From contig CM067084.1 of NCBI GenBank assembly GCA_034008185.1, forward strand, positions 8,885,385 through 8,949,384: a stretch of DNA of 64,000 nt, written 5' to 3'. The position numbers and the translations under genes are program-made. Under the pieces are notes generated by a model. It ran no database searches and was not told where the DNA came from. It worked only from the letters and a program-made list of their open reading frames with translations. Positions 14,101-26,100 of this stretch are shown one piece after another; the stretch's first letter is position 1, and every line of letters begins with the position of its first letter. This stretch comes from Gorsachius magnificus (Eukaryota > Chordata > Aves > Pelecaniformes > Ardeidae).

Positions 14101-17100
14101 TTTTGTAGGGTATTAGAATGTCCTTTGTAGGTCAAATTCTCTAAGACTGAAAAAGCACCGAACTTATGGTAAGGAAATACTTAATCAGTGCAAAGAATGC
14201 TAATTTAAGAGTTATAATAATTTCAGAACACAAATGGATCATTTCATGCTCTTTTAGAAGATTAACAAAGCAGCAAACAATCTCCAAAGGAAGTCAGAAA
14301 AACCAGTGAACCTTTTAAACCTATGTATTATACAGCTGGTTTTCACATACTGAAACTTTGTTGCACATTATTGGGCTACTCTCTTTTTATTTGTGAAATT
14401 ACAATGTGTTTTCCTCTAACAAGACCTGACCTAGGTATATGACAGCACATTGCTCTAAGTTTCACACAGATCTTGCAATTTATCCAGACCCTCTGCAGTG
14501 AGCAATACATCAAACGACATATTATGCTGTATAATACCGGTACCGTACAACTCAGGAATTTTGCTGTTTAATCTCCGGCCTCTACCCAGAAACTGTAAGA
14601 TGTGACCAAGAAAGGAAATGGTACCCAAAAATAAACATAAGAAATACACACTTAAGGTAGTCAGTAAAATAGGATATTCTATGTCAGCATTAGACATGAA
14701 ACACAAGAACACTGTGTTCACATTACTCTACATTCTGTCTCTGAACATGAGAATCATGGCTGTCAGACTACACATGATCAGAGGTAACTCAAAAAAAATC
14801 TCCAGCAACTCCTCTACAGACAGGAGAGAAGCAGCTCAGAGAATTCACATCTTCAGTACTACTGCACTGCCCTGCAAACCCAATGCAGAAGAGAAAACAC
14901 CTTTAACAGTTCCCTCAGGAAAAAAAAAAAAAAATTAGGGGCTTCCATGCAATGGTTTCTCATTCTTCAACTGACAGGTTTCAAAGGAATGCTGATGTTG
15001 AATAGAGAAGAAGAAATACTCCCCTAAATGAAAGTATTAGGAGGCTGTGTTCTCACATCACACTGCATTGGTCAGTCTGTCAGGATAGCTGGTTTCCTGA
15101 AAATCAGTTCAGTACAGACTTTTTTTCCTTAAATCATGTGGCTTTCAAATCACTAACAGATACCTGAGTCTCTATTTTCCTACTTTGCTTTTTAACCCTG
15201 TACACCCACATGGTGGGTTCACACTGCTTCCCAGCTAATACAGACCCTTGTCAACAACAAATCTCCAGGCACCCTGCAGCTTGTGTTAACGAGAAGCATG
15301 AGTTTCAAATCAAGGCATCAAAAGAACAATTTTCTCAGAACATTATTTTGTACAGGGTCTCTAAAGCAGCTTTCCCTCTGGGTTTCAATAACCTCAACTA
15401 AAGCAAAATTCCTACAGTTCAGCTTGCGATAGGAGAAACACCAGTACTTTGGACAAGCCTTTCAGATAAAACATGCCAGTGAACCTCACATGACTCTAGA
15501 TCAGGACTTCCCATTGACCAAGAGCCCTGTCCCGTCACATGCAATTTCCACAATCCTACCTAGAAAGATTTAGAGGGCATCTGTGGCTTGACTGTGGCTT
15601 AACCCTCGAGTTTGACTCAGAAGTCAAAAATTTCTCTTCTCTGTTTCCATTTCCTGCTTGATTTTGGCAGGCCAGCATGGAATCCCTACAGAACAAGGTC
15701 CACATATATCATGTGCTTCTATCCTGACCACTTAAAATTTTCCTTTGCCTTCAGGGATTCTCCTATCCTACCTTCAGAGTAAATTCTGTTGAATAACTGT
15801 ATCGTTCAGGTAAGGAGGGTTGCCTGCTGCTTAAAAAATAAAAGGCAATTCTAAGCAAAGAGCAATTTTATACAGCTATGTTCATGAGTCAGCTGAGAAG
15901 GGTTACAGAAAGTTCTGGTGTTCACAGGCAACATGGGCTGGTTCTTAGTAGCATAACCACTCAACAGCTCACCACTCATAGAAAAAAAAAGAATTGTGGA
16001 GTTACTCAGTCAGCTCAGAGAAAAAGAAAAACCATTCTGAACCATGGTCTACTTCCTGAGCCTTCAGATGTGCCAAACAGAAGTGTTGCTCAGTTCCAGT
16101 TTTATCCATTTCCTGATCTTCCACCAAAAAAAAAAAGCCCCACATTATTTCTGTGCCAATATAAAATAAAAGTCATTAGTATCTCTTACGTGAAAACGTT
16201 TCAGCATAAAACATTTCACACCACAGGAACAAAGACTGAGGAGGTTCTGTTAGAAAATTACTAGTTTGTACTTGACCTTTTTGCTAGTTAGCAGCTGGCT
16301 CATTCAAGCTCTGCAAAGGCTCCAGGCCTCTCCAGTATCCAGATAAGGAAAATAAGCCCTTAAAAGAAGGGAGAGTTGCACCACCAGCAGCTATTACTCA
16401 AGTGCCAGCAACAACTCATAATCACCATCCTTCTATTCCCAACTATGCCTGGACTACTCCTTTTCCCTCATCCCTGTTTTCTGTATAAACTGACAGGCAC
16501 ATTCCCAGCTGATGTAAAAAGGCAGGATCTCAAATGACCAGCATTTTTTCATGTTAGCCAGTTCTTGCCTTATGTATGGTTCACCAAGACTCTTAGTTTA
16601 AGGCCAGAAGTACAAATAGCTCTGTTCCTAATAAAACTTATATTGCTGAGAGTATTTTAATGCTGGGAACCTTGAGAACTCAAACTCCTTTAATAACGTT
16701 AAATATTGGGTGTTTTCTAAGCAGTAGGAGTTTCTTAAATTTTTGATCCTGGTTCCTTCAGGAGTTACTAGACCCAGCATATAACGTGTAATATGAGTTA
16801 TCTGGGAACCACACTACAAACATCTTCCAGTTCAAGAAATCACTGTGAAAAAGCAAAAATTACTTCCTTATAGTTTTATCACTACCTCATTTGACTTTTC
16901 CATGCTACTACAGCAAAGCCTACCAATGGATTCTTACTTAAATTAGCACTGAATGGGGCCATCAGCATAATAAACATGGCTCAAATCACCGAAAATAACA
17001 TCAGGCTTCCTGTGTCCACTGAGCATGTCCTCACTGAAAAGGACATACCTAGACATATGTAGATACTTACAAATACTATCATAAAATCATCAGCAACCCT

Positions 17101-20100
17101 TAATGAGCATTTGTTCTATCATTCAGGAGACAAAGCCTCCTTTCTGTGAGCTCACCTTTGACTATGAACACACAGCTAGAAGCACTTCCAATTCAGAGTC
17201 AACATGTGCAGGTCATTATCTTCCACTTGGAAAGATGTTATAAGCACATTCATTATTCAAAGCCTGCCCTTTGAAGCTTCCCACTTGTAAAGCCAGGGAT
17301 GCAGCAAGTGTTGTGTGGTTCTGACAGAAACATCACTTTGAGGTCTGTACTTGAGACCTGTGGTTTCCCCACATCGTTCCTTCTCACAAAGCATTGCATG
17401 TTTTAATCCCCAGTTACATTCAGCAGGACACTGAAAATGGTTTTCATATCTTTCAAGGGCACTTCAAACTAATGCTATAGCCTGGGTTTACAGGTTACTG
17501 TAGTGGGTTGGCCCTGCCTGGACACCAGGTGCCCACCAAAGTCACTCTGTCACCCCCCCTCCTCAGCAGGACAGGGGAGAGAAATATAACAAAAGGTTCA
17601 TGGGTCGAACTAAGGGCAAGGAGATCACTCAGCAACTACTGTCACAAGCAAAAAAGGCTCTACTCTGGAAAATCAGTTTAATTTGTTACCAATTAAAATC
17701 AGAGTAGGATAATGTCTAAGTCATCAATGACTTAGACAGCGAGATTGAGTGCACCCTCAGCAAGTTTGCGGATGACACCAAACTGAGTGGTGCGGTTGAC
17801 ACACCAGAAGGACGGGATGTCATCCAGAGAGACCTGGACAGGCTGGAGAGGTGGGCCTGTGTGAACCTCATGAGATTCAACAAGGCCAAGTGCAAGGTCA
17901 TGCACCTGGGTCGGGGTAACCCCCAGTATCAGTACAGGCTGGGGGAAGAAAGGATCGAGAGCAGCCCTGCCGAGAGGGACTTGGGCGTGCTGGTGGATGA
18001 AAAGCTGGACATGAGCCGGCCATGGGCGCTGGCAGCCCAGAAGGCCAACCATACCCTGGGCTGCATCAGGAGAAGCGTGGCCAGCAGGTCGAGGGAGGTG
18101 ATTCTGCCCCTCTACTCTGCTCTGGTGAGACCTCACCTGGAGTATTGTGTCCAACTCTGGAGCCCTCAGCACAAGAAGGACATGGAACTGTTGGAGCGGG
18201 TCCAGAGGAGGGCTACTAAAATGATCCGAGGGCTGGAGCACCTCTCTTATGAGGACACGCTGAGGGAGTTGGGCTTGTTCAGCCTGGAGAAGAGAAGGCT
18301 GCGGGGAGACCTGATTACGGCCTTTCAGTATCTAAAGGGGGCCTATAGGAAAGATGGGGAAAATCTTTTTAGTACGGCCAGCTGTGAGAGGACAAGGGGT
18401 AATGGTTTTAAACTAAACCAGGGTAGGTTTAGACTGGATATAAGGAAGAAATTCTTTACAATGAGGGTGGTAAAACACTGGAACAGGTTGCCCAGAGAGG
18501 TGGTGGAGGCCCCATCCCTGGGAACATTCAAGGACAGGTTGGATGGGGCTCTGAGCAACCTGATCTAGTTAGAGGTGTCCCTGCTCCCTGCAGGGGGGTT
18601 GGACTAGATGACCTCTAGGGGTCCCTTCCAACCCAAAACATTCTATGATTCTATGATTAATGAGAAAATAACAACTAAATCTTAACCCACCTTCCTTCCA
18701 TCCCTCCCTTCTTCCTGGGCTTAACTTCACTCCTGAATTCTCTACCTCCTCCCCCACAGCAGCACAGGGGGATCCTGGGGCGCTACCACCATCGCTGATG
18801 GGCTCAGCCTTGGCCAGCAGCAGGTCTGTCTTGGAGCCAGCTGGCATTGGCTCTATCAGACACAGGGGAAGCTTCTGGCAGCTTCCCACAGAAGCCAGCC
18901 CTGTAGTCCCCCTGCTACCAAAATCTTGTCATGAAAACCCAATACAGTTACCATTAAAGGATATGCTCCTGCTTTGAGTGAAATTCTTTTTTCCTTCCCC
19001 GTTTTAAACACAGCATCAGTGCAAGACAATGTGTTGAATCTAACTGCCGTACACAGAGTTGTGTAGAAAAGGCACCAGTATTCTCACAGAAGACCTCATT
19101 TTTGTCATATCAAGGGATTCCAGGCAGAGGACAGAAAATATTCAGTCCATTTAACGTTGGAACAAGTTCAAGGAGAGGTTTGCAGCCTCGTTTCATGAAT
19201 TGCTGTAAACCAAACGGATGCACCATAGTTTATTGAATAACTGAAAGTGTCCCTATGAGTGGGTCATTACTCAAATCCCAGAAACTACATTAGATCACTA
19301 CTGGTAATATTAACACATCTCCAAATTTCACCTAAGGGGCACATTTTTACATGGACTAACAAAAGGTCAAATTTATACTTCAATTATATAAGTCTTCCTT
19401 ATTTTTCTGCCCTTCCAATGATTAAATCTACCTGGGCCACCAAATAACTCAAAACCCGAGCATTCCCATCCTATCTTGCAACATTCCCAAATATCTACAC
19501 CTTCTGAAAGCTCTTTTTCCATATATGAGGACTAGAGCTTACTTTGAGATCTTGCTCTTCAGTGTTCTTCTTAAGAGGACATGATTTTCTCTGGTTTATG
19601 GGGGAGTAAATGGGATCACAGAAGAATTAAGTTGCTCCAGATTCACAGCAGTGCTTGACAATAAAACATCTGACCTGCCAATCTCCCACCCATTTAGTGG
19701 TAAGAAAAATAATAATGAATTAATAGCAAGCTGAAGATTTAAGCATTATTTATTTCATCTGCTGACTTGGGGCATGATCCTTCTCAACAGAAATTAATGG
19801 TCAACTCCCACTGAGTTCAGCAAGAGCAAGATTAAATCCCCAATTTTTTTCCTCCCACCAGCTTCCCTAGAGAAGCTGACAAATCATGAAAGTTTAATGA
19901 CTATCTTTCACTTAGAAATAATGGTGAAAAAATGCACACATTCATTGCCTATTTCTTTTCCCATTCCTTGACCGGGCTTCTGATTGTTACTTGGAAAACT
20001 CAACAGGAAAAACACACACAAAAAACCCCAAAGATACAATAGAAGTCTGACCAACACATAAAGCCTGTCTTGGACTTAATTTTACAAAGGAGACGCTTTT

Positions 20101-23100
20101 GCATTTAGGATACTTTTAAAATCACATTAACCGAACTGAGAACTGCTCCCCTCCTCCCCACTTTAACTAATCTACATGTGGAGACTGCCAATATGGAACA
20201 TCCCACTGACCTTGGCAATTGGCGGCTATGATCAATCACTTCATAAAATCTTATGTGTCAGCTACAAACCAGTTGTGTTTCTTAAGCGAGTCAATCTGCT
20301 AAACAGCTTAAGTCATTAATCCATTCAAAACACTAGAAAAACAAACTCATTTGGATGAAATCTTTATGCCTGTTTTTCCTTTTTTAATTGTTAATAACAG
20401 AGTAGAAATTCTTCATTGTCATTATGCAAAGCTGCTTGCAGACTCTTCAGTGTACATACTGACTAACAGGGAGCAACTCTTCACTTACTGGTGAAGTTTA
20501 CCACAGGTATCCCTAGTCATTATACCCACATTAGTAACTTGCATACAGCATATAGTTCCCAACTTTTTTCAGACAATTAATCTGACCTAAATATGAAGTT
20601 ATTGACTAGTGATGGGCGATACTCATTTAATTACTGACAAATATCTCAAGGATGGAAATCGTGAGGACAGAGCCAGACTTTTCTCAGTGGTGGCCAGCAA
20701 CAGGACAAGGGGCAATGGGCACAAACTGAAACACAAGAGGTTTCAGTTGAATATGCGCAAGAACTTCTTTACTCTGTGGGTGACAGAGCACTGGCACAGG
20801 CTGCCCACAGGGGAGTTGTGGAGTCTCCTTCTCTGGAGATATTCAAAGCCTGCCTGGATGATGTCCTGTGCGACGTGGTCTAGGTGAACCTGCTTTAGCA
20901 GGAGGGTTGGACTGGATGATCTCCTGAGGTCCCTTCCCACTCCTGCCATTCTGCGATAAGCAACAGACTTCTTCAAATCACTGTTATAATCAGTCCATAC
21001 TCCACCATCTTTTACAAATTATAAATTCAAGCATCAAACTGAGACACCATGATGCCAGCTCTACTCCTCATATCAGTTCTCTCGGTATAGTCATAATGTA
21101 TGCAGTGTACAGTGGGAAGCCATAGCTGTCAAATAAAATGGAAACAAACATGTCCGTTGAAACAGAGTATCAGACTGAACTGATATTACCAAACACACCA
21201 CTAAACAAATGAGGTACTTCTTAACCCTAGGTTGAACTTTGGTGGAATGAGATCAGCATAGAAAGTCATTCTTTCCATAATTACTTACTCTTTAAAAATA
21301 ATGTGGCAATGGATTTCTTTGGCCAATTTGCTCGTTATTGAGATTGTATATTCTACTCTCTGCCCCCAGGTAGTCCTACGAGCATAATTTAAGTCATTTG
21401 TTAACCTTCTGCATACTTAATCTGTCCCATGAAACTAAGTTTTTCCACTCCACCCTCTGATTAAAACAAAACAAAAGAATCTTAAAATCTGCAGATCAAA
21501 CATAAGAGAGGAAAAAATAAGGAGAAGTAATAGAAACATGAAGAAGGTGCACTGAAGAGACAAAGAAAGAAACTGAAGAAAGAAAGAAGCCAACTGAGAA
21601 CGAGCATGGATAACAAATATATGACTCACTGGAATCATGAGTCTTGAATGAGTAAAGAGGCCTGTGCAGTTCATCTACAATAAAATCTGATCATAAAAGG
21701 ACTTTCACTGTGTTGAATACATTGCAACACCTTTTAGAAGTAGGATAATAAAGCAGAAGCTTGCCTCTTAAATCTTTGACTCCTACACAATCTGTGTGAA
21801 CTCATTCTCAGAGAACATAACCATTACGAAGTACAATAACAAAACATGTTTCCATTAGCAGATTGAGGGAAGAGGATATGACATATTACACATTTTTACT
21901 GTAAAGTGACAGTACTGTGAAAGGTACCTTCTTAGGGTACAACAACACATTTCCATTCTCACCTAGACCAATAAAAGCATGTCAATGCAGGCAAGGTATC
22001 ACACCTCACAGGTGTTTTGTCCATGTGAAAGTTACTCTGAGGCAGCATCAAAGACTGAGTTAATTTGTCTTTACTGGATTGCATATTCTGTTAGACTTCC
22101 AAATTTGTGATCTGATTAGCATCCGGTGGGAGGTATTATTTGGATTGGACATAGGCTGGGAAAGGATTAAATGTCAGATTCATTTCCAACTTCTATCTGC
22201 CAGAGAAATTGAGTTCTCCTGGAATGAGCAGGAAGAAAAGGAATTGGCAATAGCTAACCACTAGTTTCAACAGCAAGGATGGGCACATACCTGTTTTCTC
22301 AGTGTATTCCTGATGGGGAAGGCAACAGAGTTGGAGTTGTTGTGGCTTGATGGCACTTCATCACTGCAATAGCCTTTGAGGAAAACCTTCAAAAAGGACT
22401 TGCTAAATCCATCTCCACTTAAACACAACAGTTTATCTTTCCTCTCAAACTTTTTATTGTACTTTAAGTTAGCTGCTTATTACTGATAAGTGAAAACTGC
22501 GTCTGGAAGGTGAAAATAATAGCGTTTACATGCAACTGGAACATAGATTTTCCTGTTCTCATGTCTTCAACTTAGAATATGGGAGTTGATTTCTGGCTTG
22601 AAGCAGCAAGCTGTGAGAAAACAAAGCATCGCTTGTTCAGAGCTTAAGCTTTCTCACCTGTACAATAAAACTAACAGCTCTTATGGCCTTTTTATAAGTG
22701 GTCGCTAGAATCAGTTTCAAACATCACAGAGAGAAGCTAGAGGCAAGGGGGGACCAACTGACTTGCAAAGAACTGCAGCTACTGCCTCCATGAATGCTGT
22801 CCTATCAACTCAGGGGTGAAGCTCAAAGTTGAGCTCAACTCTAGACACAAGTGCGTAAACAATATACAGGTTCACAATCTGACTCTAGTCTCATGTGTGC
22901 AAGACTGAAGTCTGCTTCATGCTTCTAATTGGTACTGGGTGGAAATAAGGAATCCTGTGTAACAGGATCTGGAGGTTAGAAGGCACCAAGAGGTAAGGAA
23001 GTATTTGCAGTATCAGCCCATGAAAAGGCCTGTGACTATACCCCAGAAAAGGAGCTAAAAGACCAACAAAAGGGGAACATCCTGACTCAAAAGGCTGGAT

Positions 23101-26100
23101 AATTACCACTGATAAAAGGGGAACATCCTGACTAGGAAGGCCCAGCCAAAGGCTGGATAACTGCTAAAGAGGCATGAGGTCAGCAAAGATCTGGGTAACT
23201 GAGGGAAAGGCAAAGGCAGGGAGGGGCAATCTCGATCACCAATTTAAATCAAACCCATAGAGACTTACCCCCAACAACAACAAGAAGCATGCGTGCCAAT
23301 TTACACAGCAAGCAAGGCTAATTTAAATATAATTAACCAATAGCAAATGTTACAGTAATAGCGAGCCAACAGATATGAACTTAGGCAGGTTTTCTTTAAC
23401 GGTGTAACAGGACAAATACGTGGTAGTTTGTTGGAAAGGTGTGCTAGCTCTGCAGAGTTATGGCCTAGCGTCCATCTCTGCGCAGAAATGACATAAAAGC
23501 AAATACCTCGACTCAGCGTGCAAATTGGTCCTTGTACACCAGGTAAAGAGCCCAGACTTGGGACAACACTACAGCAACACTGCAGCCACTTAGCAGCTGG
23601 ATACAACATTCTTTTCTTTGCACACAGTCTTTTTTCAGTACAATTTGCACTGACCTCCCCAACCAAAACTTAACTACTATAGGTGGCGTTCAAAGCTTTA
23701 GGACTATAAATCAGCCTTCTGTTGAATCAAAGCAATTTCTCTAAGGTAAAAAGGCTGTGCAACAGCAGTTAGATAACACCACAGCCAAAAATGAGATTTT
23801 CAGTTCAGCTTTGCAACGCCACTGTCTTCAAAATGCTGCAATACCTCTCATTTAGGGAAAGAAAAATAACTGCAATGAGACTGAATAGCCACGCTGAGGA
23901 TTCTACAAGTCCTGATGAAAACTAATAACTTTACACTCACTGGCAATTTACCAAAGTCAAAGGCACTGCCTTGCATTCATAGAAGCTGTGCTTCTGTTTA
24001 GTCAAGACAATCAGAATTTTGGAGGTACTTGATGTCTTTACCTAGTTTGTCTTTAGATAAGCTTTTACTTCACAAGGCATTGCGTTTTCCACAACTTAAG
24101 AGTGTTCACATTTCCAGTGGTACTCAAGGCCAGTTGAACCTTATCACCCTTGGAAATTTTATAATCTTACTAGCTTTAAAATTAAAACAATAAAACCATA
24201 TGGCTTTTATATTGGATATCTTGCATACATTTGGATAATCCATGACTAATCATTCACATTATATATTAGTAACATCACTGAACACCATAAATATAGCACA
24301 CGTTAGTATCTGTACTTACATTGATACACTGAAAGCAACTGCCTTGTCTATCAACTATCTGGCAATCATTTATTCCCCCATGAAAACCTCTCTTTGATTG
24401 AGGCATTTTGCTGCCCGCTCCATTTCTGCATCCAGTCGTGACTCTAAAGACTGCTTCTAAAATTCATGCAACTTGATTCAATTGAAAGAGGGTTAGACTT
24501 TCACAGACTTGGGATACAGATGCACACACAAACTACTAGACAGGTATCTCAGCAGGAATTGATCATACACATGTTTTTACCCATGTAAAATACAGTCATT
24601 TAAAGGAACAAACCTTGCTAAGGAGGAGAGGCACAGTACTTCTTACCCAGTTCGCAGTACAGAACAATTCACGTTGCAGCTAACCAGGCAATAACTTGTT
24701 CACAGAGCTATTTCCTGAATGTGAACACTCCTCCACCTAGTAAGATGCTAAGTAATACTACCACAAGCACAGGTAGCATTTCTTGAGACAAAGATGCTTA
24801 AGCTCCACGAGAAAAGTCAGCGATCTACATACTCACAAAGACCATGAGATCATGCAGAAGCAAAAGACATGCTTTGAAATACGTTCTAGGATGTCTACCT
24901 ATCTGACATTCTCCTGTGCTGTAAGTAACTGTTCACTGAAGTCTGTGGTCTGTAGCCTGAGGCCTTTGGGAAGCAAAGCTACAAAACTTAAACAATGCAC
25001 TAGATCGCACACCATCAGCATCACATTCTGTTAAATAAAGCTGAAAGGAGAAGAGAGCTACTGTGGTGCAAGGCCAAGGATACTCCGTTACTGGTTGCAT
25101 TCACTACATGTCAGGAAGAATCCCTAGCCACAAACAGGTCCTGTGAAGCTAGATCCAGGAAACATCTGAGGAAAATTTCACAGCATGGAACCTCAAAAGC
25201 TAAAGAAAATAAAATAGGAACAAGGTTATTTTTGTATACATCACCAACACAGGTTAGAAAAAAAGAAGCCATTACTTCATCATAGCCCAGCAAACAGGAA
25301 AGAAACGGTTTAACAGCCAAATGACAAAGTCTGAACATATATGAAAGAGATAACTTAGAAATACGTAGCAGATGGGCTAAAATCAGAAATGCTTTTCACA
25401 GGAAAATCAGCATGAAGCATGCTGTATGAAGAACAACGGTAGTGATACCCCATAGCAGATTTGCCTAGAGCAACCTTAAGTTGTCCCTGGTGAACATACC
25501 AAGCAACTGCAGCACCCTCTCCTGCTCTCCTTGCAAATAGCAAAGTCTGGAATTCTACTGAACATTTCATTTTTTTCTAGTGACTTTTCACACTTCATAT
25601 GACATTTCATAACCAACTTTTGGCATTCTTTTTACAACTCCAAGAAACAGGCCGTAACACGTTCAGCTTTAGCTGAATTTAGCAGAATTTAGCTGCTTTA
25701 CTTGGGTGATGCGTGCCGAGCCTGAAAACTGTAAAAGCAGAGAGAAACAGTATCACAACACAAAACACGTTTTGTCCTTCTAATGCACTTCCTTCTTGAT
25801 ATGACATTTCTCCACTTTCAGCACAGGTGACTTAGAAGGTGATCCAAGGTCTGTTGCTAGCAGTTCTATGTTCCTAACAACTCACACAGTACATGAGTGC
25901 ACAATCATATTTATATCAATCCAGAAATCACTTTACACTACTCAGGTCATTCTTTATGCTGCTTGCGGGTAGCTGGAAGATACTTAATCCAGCAAAAAAT
26001 CTTTCAAGATAAAAGTTAGCCTTCAAAATTGTTGGAAGAGTTTGTATCAGTCTAGTAAAATTCATTTTATCGTATGACTGTGGCTTTTTAAAAACAAACA

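Larger units (their letters stand above)
17499..18946 (-). mobile_element. Solo ERV LTR (ERVL-like) interrupted by a CR1 insertion
   Basis: The element starts with TGTAGTGGGTTG and ends with CCAATACA, giving the TG...CA termini (TGTA/TACA) of a retroviral LTR. It is flanked by a perfect 5-bp target duplication, GTTAC, at 17494-17498 and 18947-18951. A 5-bp duplication is typical of class III (ERVL) integrases. After removal of the CR1 at 17.71-18.66 kb the LTR itself is about 500 bp. No gag, pol or env frame adjoins it, so it is a solo LTR. I place it on the minus strand because related bird LTRs, as I remember them, read in that direction; the orientation is an inference. The open frame at 18569-18889 is only LTR and CR1 sequence read backwards and is not a gene. 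Confidence 0.85.

Noticed and set aside
18569..18889. 106-codon minus-strand frame
   Set aside because: It is the LTR and the CR1 3' UTR read in reverse; no protein family is seen.
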